A DNA stretch of 64,000 nucleotides, taken from assembly GCA_032622095.1 (NCBI GenBank), contig CP136069.1, positions 203,282,690-203,346,689 of the forward strand. The letters run 5' to 3'. This stretch comes from Siphonodentalium dalli (taxonomy: Eukaryota; Mollusca; Scaphopoda; Gadilida; Siphonodentaliidae). Made by a program: the position numbers and the translations under genes. Shown piece by piece: positions 1-13,045 of this stretch. The stretch's first letter is position 1. Each line of letters begins with the position of its first letter. A model generated the notes under the pieces. It saw only the letters and a program-made list of their open reading frames with translations, searched no databases and had not been told where the DNA came from.

Positions 1-867
1 AGTTCACGGCCGACCTGATGCATGCATCTTAGTTTTCTTGTTATGTCAATAATGTTGAGTTTTGGTTTATGACAAGCTATGTCAATTACCAATAAAAGAA
101 ATTTAAAAGATAATTTGTAAGTCTTATATTTCAACTTTTATGGATATTTTTCGTTCTGCAGCCCGATGATGGTTGTGTTGTGATGGTATTATAGTTGCAG
201 TATGTAACCACTATGACCGCGTTAATTACTTTCGACGTTTAGGTATGAACAATGGCTGGGCCATGCACTCTTGGCGGGAACACAATACCTCCGATTTTTG
301 ATCCGCATTTAGAAGCTTTCTGGTGTGGTGAATGGGAAACCTGCAGTAATAAGCCGTGGTTTTTTGTAATAATTTGAAGGATTAGTTGTTTTAACGGAAT
401 TCTGAAGCGGTGCATTCATGTAACCAATATATTTTATATTATGATTTATATTTATGGCTAATAATATGATCTTGGTGGTGTTACCATTTCTGACTATGGT
501 TTTCTTGTTCTTATTGGGCGATACATCTTACCCAATAGGTGTATACGCAAACAATTAACCGATTAGACTGAATATAGGAAAACGTAAATATGATCATACG
601 CTAACGTAATTTACGAACCACAGCTAAATCACACACAATACAATGCATGTGTGTATCCACCCTTACCGACGGATTGATGAAGGCGACACTGCTAACAGTT
701 CTTCAGATTCACCGGTCTATATTATTTTTACTTTATGGCATTTGGGTATCAATATATCACGGTACTATTCTGTTTTTTCAAAGTGTTGTTAGTCATTATA
801 GTGTTTGACAAAATTATTTTATGAATTGAAACATTTTGGCGAACTCATCAATTATAAAAGGGTATTT
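1..867. other. No feature recognised
   Basis: AT-rich sequence with no convincing exon, repeat structure or transposon end that I can name. Confidence 0.5.
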
Positions 868-1327
868 GTGACCCGCCATATCAAATCCAGTCGGAAGTCG
901 GGATTTTTTTTACCCTGTGCCAATGCATTCTCTTATATATGCAAGTAGAGAATATGTCGCCTCGCATATATAAGAGAATGCATTGGCCTAACAATTTTTT
1001 ACAATTTTAATAATTTGTTCTTGTATTCTTTAACAATTTTATAATTTCACCCATACCGAGCCCCAGAGAAACATGAGCAGACGACACTCTTCTATGTGCT
1101 TCTATATATGTGTGGGGCTCTCTGCAGGGTAATGGATGTTTTTTTTATTTTATGTCCTAAAAATTGTAAGAAACATTTATTTAAAAAACATTATAAAAAA
1201 TTGTTAAGCCAATGCATTCTCTTATATATGTGAGGCGACCTATGGTCGACTCGCATATATAAGAGAATGCATTGGCACAGGGTAAAAAAAATCCCGACTT
1301 CCGACTGGATTTGATATGGCGGGTCAC
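868..1327. mobile_element. MITE with GTGACCCGCC ends and hairpin-cassette core (copy A)
   Basis: Terminal inverted repeats of about 36 bp start GTGACCCGCCATATC and end with the reverse complement. The core holds two hairpin cassettes (near 938-987, shortened, and 1208-1275), and between them a GAGCCCCAG..TGGGGCTC foldback and a T-rich spacer. No coding capacity. A second copy is at 12188-12644, and the core recurs inside a TTAA-type MITE at 47342-47831. Confidence 0.85.
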
Positions 1328-1395
1328 CATTGTGTGTCTTTTTCAATTTTGTAAAAATAAGATCATATATGTATTCCAATCAAATAAAATTACTT

Positions 1396-1555
1396 CGTCT
1401 CGTCTCGTCTCTCTCTCTCGTCTCTCTCTCTCTCTGTCTCTCGTCTCGTCTATCTGTCTCTCGTCTCGTCTCTCTCTCTCTCTCTCGTCTTGTCTCTCTC
1501 TCTCTCTCTCTGTCTCTCGTCTCGTCTCTCTCTCTGTCTCTCGTCTTGTCTTTGT
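1396..1555. repeat. TCTC/GTCTC microsatellite
   Basis: Pyrimidine-rich simple repeat of CTCTCT and CGTCT runs. The apparent reading frames across it on both strands are low-complexity and not genes. Confidence 0.95.
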
Positions 1556-1715
1556 CTATATCTCCCACTATCGTCAGTCATTTCCCATGCTGTTCTCTTT
1601 CGTCTCGTTTATCATGGTGTATATTATATTGCACACTAGCTGAAACAGGCTCCCTTTGATTTGGTTTGACTTGCGGTGCAGTGGCCAATAAATCCTTCAG
1701 ATGGATCTGTTTTAA

Positions 1716-2107
1716 CCTTTTACCCAACAGAACGGCCCTGTGCCAATGCATTCTCTTATATATGCGAGTCGACCATAGGTCGCCTCGCATATATAAGAGA
1801 AAGCATTGGCTTAACACATTAAAAATTATAAAATTGTTAAAGAATGTAAGAAAAAATGGTAAAAAGTGTTAAAAAAAGATTTTTTTTAGGCCAATGCATT
1901 CTCTTATATATGCGAGGCGACCTATGGTCGACTCGCATATATAAGAGAATGCATTGGCACAGGGCATAACTGTAACCATCACAATGTGGTCAATGAGCCG
2001 GTTCCAATGATATCCATATTTGTATGGTTCTATTGAGACAGACCGAAGATATTTTAGGCTGTTGAAGTTTTATTTGGCCGGTTTTGGCCGGTTTGTTGGG
2101 TAAAGGG
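1716..2107. mobile_element. piggyBac-type MITE, two hairpins (MITE1 copy a)
   Basis: A 392-bp element flanked by TTAA on both sides (1712-1715 and 2108-2111). Ends are CC[C/T]TTTACCCAACA and its inverse. It carries two copies of the hairpin cassette (1741-1810 and 1890-1958) around an AT-rich spacer. TTAA duplications and CCC..GGG ends are typical of piggyBac-superfamily elements. No transposase is present. Confidence 0.88.
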
Positions 2108-2111
2108 TTAA

Positions 2112-3510
2112 TGGCGTGTGTACAAATATTTAAAAACCGACTTATATATTACCAATACACATGTACGTATTTCCACTCCTATGTGGTTATCCATTATGTT
2201 ACCGTCTTTGTGGAATCGCTTGGAGTTGCGGCCATTTTGACAGCCATTTCATGGCTACGATTGTATAATGTTCTGTCTAAACTGGAGGTTGGTTCTGTCC
2301 CTGTCACTCTATTGTCTCTCAACCTCTAATTTAACACAAACTAGTATAATTCCGATGCCACAATATATCGTATAATGACTTATTTCGAGAACTGATGTAG
2401 TATAGAAAACCATGCCGGACGCCATCTTGGGTAACAAAGTTTCCCCAAAGCGGATTGTTGCGGATTTCGGATATGTTGTCCCTGAGGCTTTTTCCGCGTC
2501 GAATGATACCAAAAATCAGCTTATATCGAATTTCTTCCAAATTCTGCTTCAACGACCACACTATATTCCAACTCATAGGAACAGAAGTTGTTACTTTGGC
2601 TCAAAATGGCTACCAAAATGGCCGCCAAAATATGGAAAATGGTAGATATTGCCACACTTTGTCCTGCAATCGCTTACAAGATGTGGTTGACGATTAAAAA
2701 TGGTTATTCTGCCTTATATACATTGAATACTAATATGTCTGATGCACTTTGGTGGTTACTATTTTAACAAAAATATTACCAGAAATATTGGATTTTACTC
2801 TCACAAAACTTGACATAAATATCGGCAAAAAAAATCTCTTCTCAGTTTTGAACCATTTTTTCATGTAAAATGTAACTATCTTTAGTACGAAATGTGTTTA
2901 TAGTTTTGATTAAACTTAAATGTGTCATACTGAGGTGTTTAATAACCAAATTATTCAAGATGGCTTCCAAAATGGCAACTAAATTAGGTAAAAAGTTGAT
3001 TTTCACATATATCGGAATAATTTTCTGCGAAAATGTAGAAAATTGTGACCAACTTGGTTATTAGACATGTTAGTTAATCGACTGCCAACTAAATATGATA
3101 TTCTAGTTGCCACAGTAGTGATAGTACATTATGAGGCATGGACATTTAGTTATGCAGTGTGGAATTGTGCCGAAAACATCTTTTGGTATTCTGGCCATGT
3201 TTTTGAAAAGAAATGGGCAAAAGTTTGAAACAGAACTGAAAGGGACCATAATATATGGCTACTCTAGTCCATTGGCATAAAAAAATTGATTATCTATTGT
3301 TAATATGATTTTCCGAATAGTGTTTTAGTTTTTTTTTAACTTTGGCATTATATTGCATTGTAATTAATATCAATGTGATAGTAATTTGTATACGTACATA
3401 TGTCAGGAATATCGTTTAACATTTCGTCCATTGTGCAAAAGCGCCACCAACAAGAAGGACTATCTGACGTGACCTCTCTATCGATTAACATATCATTTAG
3501 CTATTGAGTC
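2112..3510. other. AT-rich spacer with scattered repeat debris
   Basis: Contains short recurring phrases of the type AAAATGGCCGCCAAAATATG (2606-2640, 2960-2985), which look like fragments of dispersed repeats. I see no exon. Confidence 0.4.
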
Positions 3511-4840
3511 ACCATACATGCACACCAGGTATACCCCTACATCTGACCCATGAACATATAGTCACACCATGTACATGCACACCAGGTATACCCCTACATC
3601 TGACCCATGAACATATAGTCACACCATGTACATGCACACCAGGTATACCCCTACATCTGACCCATGACCATATAGTCACACCATGTACATGCACACCAGG
3701 TATACCCCTACATCTGACCCATGACCATATAGTCACACCATGTACATGCACACCAGGTATACCCCTACATCTGACCCATGACCATATAGTCACACCATGT
3801 ACATGCACACCAGGTATACCCCTACATCTGACCCATGACCATATAGTCACACCATGTACATGCACACCAGGTATACCCCTACATCTGACCCATGACCATA
3901 TAGTCACACCATGTACATGCACACCAGGTATACCCCTACATCTGACCCATGACCATATAGTCACACCATGTACATGCACACCAGGTATACCCCTACATCT
4001 GACCCATGACCATATAGTCACACCATGTACATGCACATCAGGTATACCCCTACATCTGACCCATGACCATATAGTCACACCATGTACATGCACACCAGGT
4101 ATACCCCTACATCTGATCCATGACCATATAGTCACACCATGTACATGCACACCAGGTATACCCCTACATCTGATCCATGACCATATAGTCACACCATGTA
4201 CATGCACACCAGGTATACCCCTACATCTGACCCATGACCATATAGTCACACCATGTACATGCACACCAGGTATACCCCTACATCTGACCCATGACCATAT
4301 AGTCACACCATGTACATGCACACCAGGTATACCCCTACATCTGACCCATGACCATATAGTCACACCATGTACATGCACGCCAGGTATACCCATACATCTA
4401 ACCCATGACCATATAGTCACACCATGTACATGTACACCAGGTATACCCCTACATCTGACCCATGAACATATAGTCACACCATGTACATGCACACCAGGTA
4501 TACCCCTACATCTAACCCATGACCATATAGTCACACCATGTACATGCACACCAGGTATACCCCTACATCTAACCCATGACCATATAGTCACACCATGTAT
4601 ATGTACACCAGGTATACCCCTACATCTGACCCATGAACATATAGTCACACCATGTACATGCACACCAGGTATACCCCTACATCTAACCCATGAACATATA
4701 GTCACACCATGTACATGTACACCAGGTATACCCCTACATCTGACCCATGACCATATAGTCACACCATGTACATGCACACCAGGTATACCCCTACATCTGA
4801 CCCATGACCATATAGTCACACCATGTACATGTACACCACA
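3511..4840. repeat. 57-bp minisatellite, about 23 copies
   Basis: Near-perfect tandem copies; the unit runs from CATGCACACC through CCCATGACCATATAGTCACA to CCATGTA. As 57 is a multiple of 3, long open frames run through on both strands (447 and about 497 codons); these follow from the unit length and are not evidence of protein. Degenerate relatives continue to about 5250 and reappear at 6519-6900. Confidence 0.97.
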
Positions 4841-5250
4841 TTGGTGATCACAGTCACTCATTGTACACCTATTCATCTCACCAATGGCCACATAGTCACT
4901 CAATATATACATATGCACCACATGTAGATATATATACATGTACACCTCACTAATGACCATACAGTCCTCCCAGATGTACCAATACTCCGCACACATGTCC
5001 AATCATACCTTTCAGACTTATATATACACCCCACACATGACAACTCAGCCATTTGCTTATACTCATACGTGCCATCCATGACCATACAGCTATTCCATGT
5101 ATACCTATACATCCACCAATGACAATATACATCCATAACATATATAAATATACATCCCACCCATTACCACGAGGGCACTCCCTACATACCCACACGCTCG
5201 TCAACGACCATCCAGGCATGCATATGCACTTAAATCATGACTGTACCCGG
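4841..5250. repeat. Degenerate tandem repeat related to the 57-bp array
   Basis: Repeated phrases CATGTACACC, AATGACCATA and ACCCACACGCTCGTCAACGA, the last also found at 6640 and 6820. The 5080-5250 part is a diverged copy of the roughly 180-bp unit at 6519-6900. Confidence 0.75.
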
Positions 5251-5504
5251 GGGGAGTCTGCAAAAAAAAAAACGTATATAGGGACGGGGTGGGTGGGTGG
5301 TCCAGAGGCCGAAAAAATCGTGCTTGTAATTTTTTTCCAAAATTGTTTTATTTCAAACAATTTACAAGTACTGACCATGTAATGTTGTTTGTAAGCATGT
5401 TAGTACCATGCTTGTTGGTTTAGGGCTATATATGCAGCTATAGTGACTCTTTAGCCTCAGATTTAGCAACATTCTGGATTTCACACGATCCCGGCCCACT
5501 TCAC

Positions 5505-5937
5505 AGTGGACCACCGTAATAGCGTTCAGGAAACTTAACCCATGGTCGAGTTATAATAATGCAAAACGTGTTTACGGATGGAACAAGGCCGGTAACTCTG
5601 GTATGCATTGATAGGCGAAACCTGTGATATGCAGTAATATGTGCATACATCCTTCCCCTATCATTCTGGTCTATCACCATACCAAACCACATCAAAATTC
5701 GACGGACAGAATTTCATAAAGTCGAACAGGGCCCATAACTCTGGTAGGCATTGATGGTCACAACCCGTGATATTATGCATATTCGTTCCCCATTTCTGGT
5801 CCGTCACCATGCCATAGGACATCAAAATATGACAACCGACTCTTGAGTTATAATGCAAAATGTTTGTACGGACTGACGCACGGACGGCTTGAGACGTCAA
5901 CTATATACCCGCCGACTAATATCGGGGGTATAATAAC
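5505..5937. repeat. Dispersed repeat with GACGG tail
   Basis: Two copies of a unit of about 170 bp (CGGTAACTCTGGTATGCATT; GGCCCATAACTCTGGTAGGC) followed by ACGGACGG and a short inverted end (TATACCCGCC..ATCGGGGGTATAA). The same architecture recurs at 34607-35490, 37440-38065, 41975-42695, 50455-50910 and 58370-58800. The unit pattern may reflect a SINE or LINE 3' end; I cannot assign a clade. Confidence 0.65.
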
Positions 5938-6518
5938 CAGATATCTAGGTGTATACCTAACCAAAAACAATTCCCCTCCCCCACCCCACCCCGGTGAATA
6001 AGACTAAAGAGTTCTTTGGTCATGCACAAAAAATTGTGGAACCCCAGACCTGTTTACCACTATTTACACTGGCCAGTGTTCTCTGTCAGACACAACACAC
6101 TCGATATATTAAGGCTATAATGGGGTCTAGGGTGATTTGTGACATATAGTGTACCTACACAATGCTTTATTATTGTTGTTAGATACTGAAAACACCTGGA
6201 AATAGTTTATTTTTCCTTTTTCTGATCTGTGTTTACCAATTAAGCATGTTATTGCTTGAGTCTTAATGGTACACAACAAGAGTTTGCACCAAAAAAATTA
6301 TAGTGGAATGGGATTGAAAGGCAGTTAACACAGTTATTGAAGAACGGCTAAAAAAAAAACTCTGAAATTTTGATAAAAACATGAGAAAGGGGGGTGGGTC
6401 CCCAAAATTTATGAGGAAAAAAATATTTTTTTTGCACAAATGAGGTGGTGGGTCCCTCAGGGTCGGAAAAAAACTTGTTGGGCCCTATATGTGCAATTTT
6501 TTCCAGACTCCCCCCTGA
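5938..6518. other. No gene; low-complexity spacer
   Basis: AT-rich stretch with a G-rich/A-rich block (6380-6500) that is partly the inverse of 5255-5330. No exon recognised. Confidence 0.4.
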
Positions 6519-6900
6519 CCGTACTGACATACCATATGTACACCTATACATCCACCAATGACTGTGAATGACAATATATATCCTTGACATATATAAATAT
6601 ACATCCCACCCATTACCACAAGGGCACTCCCTACATACCCACACGCTCGTCAACGACCACACAGCTATACCCCAGGCATGCATATACACTTAAATCATGA
6701 CCGTACTGTCATTCCATGAACACATATACATCCACAAATGACAATATACATCCTTGACATAATATAAATATACATCCCACCCATTACCACAAGGGCACTC
6801 CCTGCATACCCACACGCTCGTCAACGACCACCCAGCTATACCCCAGGCATGCATATACATTTAAATCATGACCGTACTGTCATTGCATGTACACCTATAA
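6519..6900. repeat. Tandem repeat of about 185 bp, two copies
   Basis: Each copy contains ATACATCCCACCCATTACCA, GGGCACTCCCT, CACACGCTCGTCAACGAC and AAATCATGACCGTACTG. A third, diverged copy is at 5080-5250. Confidence 0.85.
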
Positions 6901-7033
6901 TACAGTGATGGTGAAAAAAGAAGATTTAAAAACATCTAAATCTATTAACTCTTGAGCTTTGATGTGTGGGTTTCTCGACTCAATTCAAATATTGTTTACC
7001 CCCAAAGCCAAATAAATAGTAATTTGGGGGCGT

Positions 7034-7535
7034 TTAAAGGCACGTGAGGCCTTAGTTGTCGAAAATATTCATATTTGTTCCAATCACCGTAAACAGCAAA
7101 ACATTAAAACGCATACAGTTTCGTTCATATATACCATGACCATCGCGTAAACAGCATGTTATCACAAAGACCTACTATATTTTACCTAAGCAAGAGCCTG
7201 ATTGTTTTACAGAAGACAGCACAATGCTACTGGCTAATCACACACAAATGGCATAAACGCTCTTTATTAGTTCCATATCAGGAATTCACCAACAAAGAAC
7301 GCTCTTTATGTTTACCATCTTAATATAAACAAACACCAGAAAAGTAACTTGTTATGCTTTTGTTTACATAACAATGGTCAAACAGATGACAATAACATAC
7401 TGTTTATGCGATATTTCTTATTTGTATACGGACAAAGTCTGTCTACATTTTGATGTTCTTTCTGTTTGTGGAGGTTTTTGACGGGTGTAAATATTTTCAC
7501 AGGATACCCACCGCCAAGCCCAACCGTACCTTTAA
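7034..7535. mobile_element. Foldback MITE with TTAAAGGCACG / CGTACCTTTAA ends
   Basis: About 500 bp with TTAA at both borders and ends TTAAAGG[C/T]ACG. The interior has CGCTCTTTATGTTTACCAT and GTTTACATAACA phrases that reappear inverted in the neighbouring element at 8021-8539. A third copy begins at 63318. No transposase. Confidence 0.7.
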
Positions 7536-7946
7536 CCCTTTACCCAACAAAACGGCAAAAAACGCCTAAATAAAGCTTCAACAGTCTAAAATATCTTCGG
7601 TCTGTCTCAATAACACCATACAGATATGGATATCATTGGAACCGGTTCATTGACCACATTGTGATGGTTACAGTTATGCCCTGTGCCAATGCATTCTCTT
7701 ATATATGCGAGTCGACCATAGGTCGCCTCGCATATATAAGAGAATGCATTGGCCTAAAAAAACTTTTTACCATTTTTTCTTACATTCTTTAACAATTTTA
7801 TAATTTTGTTCTACATTCTTTGACAATTTTATCATTTTGAATATGTGTTAAGCCAATGCATTCTCTTATATATGCGAGGCGACCTATGGTCGACTCGCAT
7901 ATATAAGAGAATGCATTGGCACAGGGTCGTTCTGTTGGGTAAAGGG
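7536..7946. mobile_element. piggyBac-type MITE (MITE1 copy b)
   Basis: TTAA on both sides (7532-7535, 7947-7950), ends CCCTTTACCCAACA and inverse, two hairpin cassettes (7683-7753, 7854-7921). It shares its left TTAA with the right end of the 7034-7535 element, so the two abut exactly. Confidence 0.88.
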
Positions 7947-8020
7947 TTAATTGGATTGTGCATCTTTAAGTAGAGGAGGAGGCACCAAATACGATAACAT
8001 TTGTTGTCACAAAATTCTAC

Positions 8021-8539
8021 TTAAAGATCCGGGCGGCGTTGGTGGTGGGTATGCTGTTAAAATATTCACCTCCGTCAAAAACCATCATAAACAGAAGGGA
8101 CAGGAAGATATAGATAGACTTCGTTCTTATGCCAATCAGACTCGGAAATATGACATAAACAGTATGTTATTGTCAATCCCCCCCTTTGTTATGTAAACAA
8201 AAGCAAAAAATGTTACGTTTCCTGGCTTTTGTTTAGATCCGGATATGGTAAACATAAAGAGCGTTATTTGTTACTATTTTCCTGATATGGAAATAATAAA
8301 GAGCGTTTATATATTATTTGTGTGATTACCAATATAATTGTGCTGTGTTATGTTAACAGAAGCACAACTTATGTCTTGTTTACGTACACCATGGTATGTC
8401 TTGACGACAATAATACTCTTTACGCGCTAATTATGTTTGGCATATGAGCGGAACAGTATTATATTTTGGTGTTCCTATTGTTGATGGCGATTTGAACAAA
8501 TATAAATATTTCTGCAACGAACGCCGCCCGTGCCTTTAA
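8021..8539. mobile_element. Foldback MITE with TTAAAGATCCGGGCGGCG end
   Basis: Ends TTAAAGATCCGGGCGGCGTT and CGCCGCCCGTGCCTTTAA are inverted repeats with TTAA at the outside. Same family as 7034-7535 but in the opposite orientation. No coding capacity recognised. Confidence 0.72.
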
Positions 8540-8976
8540 CTGATATCTAAACTCATCTCGTGATATGGGTGATCTTTTGATGTGGTTAAAGCTTCCTACT
8601 GAATGATTCTATGATTTTATGATAAAATTTCACATTAAAGGCCCACTTAATTTTCGAATCACCAGATCACATTATATACAACATATTCCATGCTATATAT
8701 CATTTGAAAGAGGAAGCTCCAAAACATTGTATTATTAACTGATCCGATCGAATAAACTGGGAACATTTGTTTTTGACGAGGTACAAATGTGTGTCCTGTA
8801 TTTAATTCTTATCCGGACTGTACTGCAAAGTCTATTATACTCAATGGAAGGGGAATAACTCTATCTCTTAGTTTGAATTCTGATGCATTCTGGGTTGACA
8901 CGGGGGTCTTGGAACGAATCTCTATCACTTGTTGGACAGTCCTAGGCCACAACTGCTTCGTATTCCGATGAATATA

Positions 8977-9140
8977 TAGAGAGTAATCAATTGGTTCCGA
9001 GAATTACGTTAAATAATTCATGAGAGGTGAGAGACGTCGGTAAGAAACGAGTGCGCGTTACCGCACGAGTTTCTTACCCAAACGTCTCTCGCCTCGAGTG
9101 AATTATTGAACGTAATTCTCGGAACTAATTGATTACTCTA
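8977..9140. repeat. Long imperfect palindrome inside the 8635-12101 element
   Basis: Arms of about 75 nt: TAGAGAGTAATCAATTGGTT on the left is answered by its complement ending ATTGATTACTCTA on the right, with CGGTAAGAAACGAGTGCG / CGCACGAGTTTCTTACC at the centre. Confidence 0.85.
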
Positions 9141-9391
9141 TTTATTACACTTCTGCATCAATTTGATTCGCCAAATATGATTAAAACACACAGAATGAAT
9201 GCTTAAAAGTCCCGATGTGGATAAAGATCAACCATAGAAAATTCAGTCTAGATCAGTAAGCGACGTAACGTCAATGAGGTCACGGGAAATGACATAATTC
9301 ACTAGTGACATTACCAATTTTAATTAACAGCGTTTTCAATGGAAATCGCGCATAGGAGTGTAATAAATATATTTTTTTGGTTCCTCTTCCA

Positions 9392-12080
9392 AATGGCATA
9401 TAACATAGAATAATGTTATCTGGGCATTCCTAATGGTATATAACATGGAATAATGTTATCTGGGCATTCTGGGTATATAACATGGAATAATGTTATCTGG
9501 GCATTCCTAATGGTATATAACATGGAATAATGTTATCTGGGCATTCCTAATGGCATATAACATGGAATAATGTTATCTGGGCATTCTGGGTATATACTAT
9601 GGAATAATGTTATCTGGGCATTCCTAATGGCATATAACATGGAATAATGTTATATGGGCATTCCTAATGGTACATAACATAGCATAATGTTATCTGGGCA
9701 TTCTGGGTATATAACATGGAATAATGTTATCTGGGCATTCCTAATGGTATATAACATGGAATAATGTTATCTGGGCATTCCTAATGGTATATAACATGGA
9801 ATAATGTTATCTGGGCATTCTGGGTATATAACATGGAATAATGTTATCTGGGCATTCCTAATGGCATATAACATGGAATAATGTTATCTGGGCATTCGTA
9901 ATGGTATATAACATAGAATAATGTTATCTGGGCATTCTGGGTATATAACATGGAATAATGTTATCTGGGCATTCCTAATGGTATATAACATGGAATAATG
10001 TTATCTGGGCATTCCTAGTGGTATATAACATGGAATAATGTTATCTGGGCATTCCTAATGGTATATAACATGGAATAATGTTATCTGGGCATTCCAAATG
10101 GCATATAACATGGAATAATGTTATCTGGGCATTCCTAATGGTATATAACATGGAATAATGTTATCTGGGCATTCCAAATGGCATATAACATGGAATAATG
10201 TTATCTGGGCATTCCTAATGGTATATAACATGGAATAATGTTATCTGGGCATTCCTAATGGTATATAACATGGAATAATGTTATCTGGGCATTCCTAATG
10301 GTATATAACATAGAATAATGTTATCTGGGCATTCCAAATGGCATATAACATGGAATAATGTTATCTGGGCATTCCTAATGGTATATAACATGGAATAATG
10401 TTATCTGGGCATTCCTAATGGTATATAACATGTAATAATGTTATCTGGGCATTCCTAATGGTATATAACATGGAATAATGTTATCTGTGCATTCCTAATG
10501 GTATATAACATGGAATAATGTTATCTGGGCATTCCTAATGGTATATAACATGGAATAATGTTATCTGGGCATTCCTAATGGTATATAACATAGAATAATG
10601 TTATCTGGGCATTCCAAATGGCATATAATATGGAATAATGTTATCTGGGCATTCTGGGTATATAACATAGAATAATGTTATCTGGGCATTCCTAATGGTA
10701 TATAACATAGAATAATGTTATATGGGCATTCTGGGTATATAACATGGAATAATGTTATCTGGGCATTCCTAATGGTATATAACATAGAATAATGTTATCT
10801 GGGCATTCCAAATGGCATATAACATGGAATAATGTTATCTGGGCATTCTTAATGGTATATAACATGGAATAATGTTATCTGGGCATTCCTAATGGTATAT
10901 AACATGGAATAATGTTATCTGGGCATTCCTAATGGTATATAACATGGAATAATGTTATCTGGGCATTCCTAATGGTATATAACATGGAATAATGTTATCT
11001 GGGCATTCCTAATGGTATATAACATGGAATAATGTTATCTGGGCATTCCTAATGGTATATAACATGGAATAATGTTATCTGGGCATTCCTAATGGTATAT
11101 AACATGGAATAATGTTATCTGGGCATTCCTAATGACATATAACATAGAATAATGTTATCTGGGCATTCCAAATGGCATATAACATGGAATAATGTTATCT
11201 GGGCATTCCTAATGGTATATAACATGGAATAATGTTATCTGGGCATTCCAAATGGCATATAACATGGAATAATGTTATCTGGGCATTCCTAATGGTATAT
11301 AACATGGAATAATGTTATATGGGCATTCCTAATGGTATATAACATGGAATAATGTTATCTGGGCATTCCTAATGGTATATAACATAGAATAATGTTATCT
11401 GGGCATTCTGGGTATATAACATAGAATAATGTTATCTGGGTATTCTGGGTATATAATATGGAATAATGTTATCTGGGCATTCCTAATGGTATATAACATA
11501 GAATAATGTTATCTGGACATTCTGGGTATATAACATAGAATAATGTTATCTGGGCATTCTGGGTATATAATATGGAATAATGTTATCTGGGCATTCTGGG
11601 TATATAACATAGAATAATGTTATCTGGGCATTCTGGGTATATAACATAGAATAATGTTATCTGGGCATTCCTAATGGTATATAACATAGAATAATGTTAT
11701 CTGGGCATTCTGGGTATATAACATAGAATGTTATCTGGGCATTCTGGGTATATAACATAGAATAATGTTATCTGGGCATTCCTAATGGTATATAACATAG
11801 AATAATGTTATCTGGGCATTCTGGGTATATAACATAGAATGTTATCTGGGCATTCTGGGTATATAACATAGAATAATGTTATCTGGGCATTCCTAATGGT
11901 ATATAACATAGAATAATGTTATCTGGGCATTCTGGGTATATAACATAGAATAATGTTATCTGGGCATTCCTAATGGTATATAACATAGAATAATGTTATC
12001 TGGGCATTCTGGGTATATAACATAGAATGTTATCTGGGCATTCTGGGTATATAACATAGAATAATGTTATCTGGGCATTC
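9392..12080. repeat. 40-bp minisatellite, about 67 copies
   Basis: Units of 40 bp with 37-bp variants and a few 34-bp ones (ATAGAATGTTATCTGGG); GG/AG and CCTAAT/CCAAAT variants are arranged in blocks, suggesting multi-unit duplications. Confidence 0.96.
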
Positions 12081-12187
12081 GAAAATTAAGTGGGCCTTTA
12101 AGATATACAATTATGCTTTTTGTGGCAACATATCTCCGTTTTTTAATTTCCCGGAACAAAGCAGGCCACTTACCAAACTAGCTATAT

Positions 12188-12644
12188 GTGACCCGCCATA
12201 TCAAATCCAGTCGGAAGTCGGGATTTTTTTTACCCTGTGCCAATGTATTCTCTTATATATGTGAGTCGACCATAGGTCGCCTCGCATATATAAGAGAATG
12301 CATTGGCCTAATAATTTTTTATCATTTTTTTTAAATAAATGTTTCTGACAATTTTTAGGACATAAAATCAAAAACATCCATTACCCTGCAGGGAGCCCCA
12401 CACATATATAGAAGCATATAGAATAGTGTCGTCTGCTCATGTTTGTCTGGGGCTCTGTATGGGTGAAATTATAAAATTGTTAAAGAATACAAGAAAAAAT
12501 TATTAAAATTGTAAAAAATTGTTAGGCCAATGCATTCTCTTATATATGCAAGGCGACCTATGGTCGACTCGCATATATAAGAGAATGCATTGGCACAGGG
12601 TAAAAAAATCCCGACTTCTGACTGGATTTGATATGGCGGGTCAC
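12188..12644. mobile_element. MITE with GTGACCCGCC ends (copy B)
   Basis: Same ends and core as 868-1327, flanked on both sides by ATAT. Two hairpin cassettes (12237-12306, 12525-12594) and the GAGCCCCA..GGGGCTC foldback between them, in the opposite orientation relative to copy A. Confidence 0.87.
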
Positions 12645-12939
12645 ATATGCGTAATATCATGTCTTCTTATTACAAGGTGAACAGAAAAAAATAGAGGGGT
12701 ACACAAATAAAAGTCAAAAATACCTGACTCCACTAAAATGTCAAGCTGGAAATAGGTAGAATCGGAATATGGAATATAGTATAGAAACCGTTCTCAGATG
12801 GATTTTAACATTCCAAAAACTTGAAACCATTTTTTTTCGACGTAAGGAATCCGACTAGTTCCCAATGGGTGCACATTACAATATTCACCATCTGGGATCT
12901 TAAATCTTAGTCTGGGTCTCCCATAGCAGATGAGGCCAT

Positions 12940-13032
12940 GCAGAATGAGGTTCACAGAGGGTGAATTTAGTGATGCTAGCCTGCTATGCGGGATAGCATC
13001 ACTAAATTCACCCTCTGGGGACCTCATTCTGC
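12940..13032. mobile_element. Foldback element FB2 (GCAGAATGAGG palindrome)
   Basis: Palindrome of about 93 bp starting GCAGAATGAGG, with arms reading GGGTGAATTTAGTGATGCTA and its complement. It belongs to a family seen also at 14039, 22437, 22541, 23154, 24376, 36208, 45131, 48941 and 49216. The flanks (AGGCC..GGGTCTCCCATAGCA and ACTAAACTCAGGCTTG) are also shared, so the palindrome is the middle of a larger repeat. Confidence 0.8.
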
Positions 13033-13045
13033 AAATGACAGGCAC

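Larger units (their letters stand above)
8635..12101. mobile_element. TTAA-bordered MITE expanded by an internal 40-bp minisatellite
   Basis: Ends TTAAAGGCCCACTTAATTTT and its inverse (through TTAA at 12098-12101) define an element of the family also seen at 51784-52918. Nearly all the interior from about 9392 to 12080 is a 40-bp tandem repeat (GGTATATAACATGGAATAAT then GTTATCTGGGCATTCCTAAT) with a 37-bp variant (ATTCTGGGTATATAACATGG). The repeat unit is related to the element's own subterminal sequence, so the array seems to have grown from one end. Confidence 0.85.

Noticed and set aside
3504-5002. Open frames of 447 codons (plus) and 497 codons (minus)
   Set aside because: They are a 57-bp tandem repeat read in frame; no start context, splice signals or known domain supports a gene.
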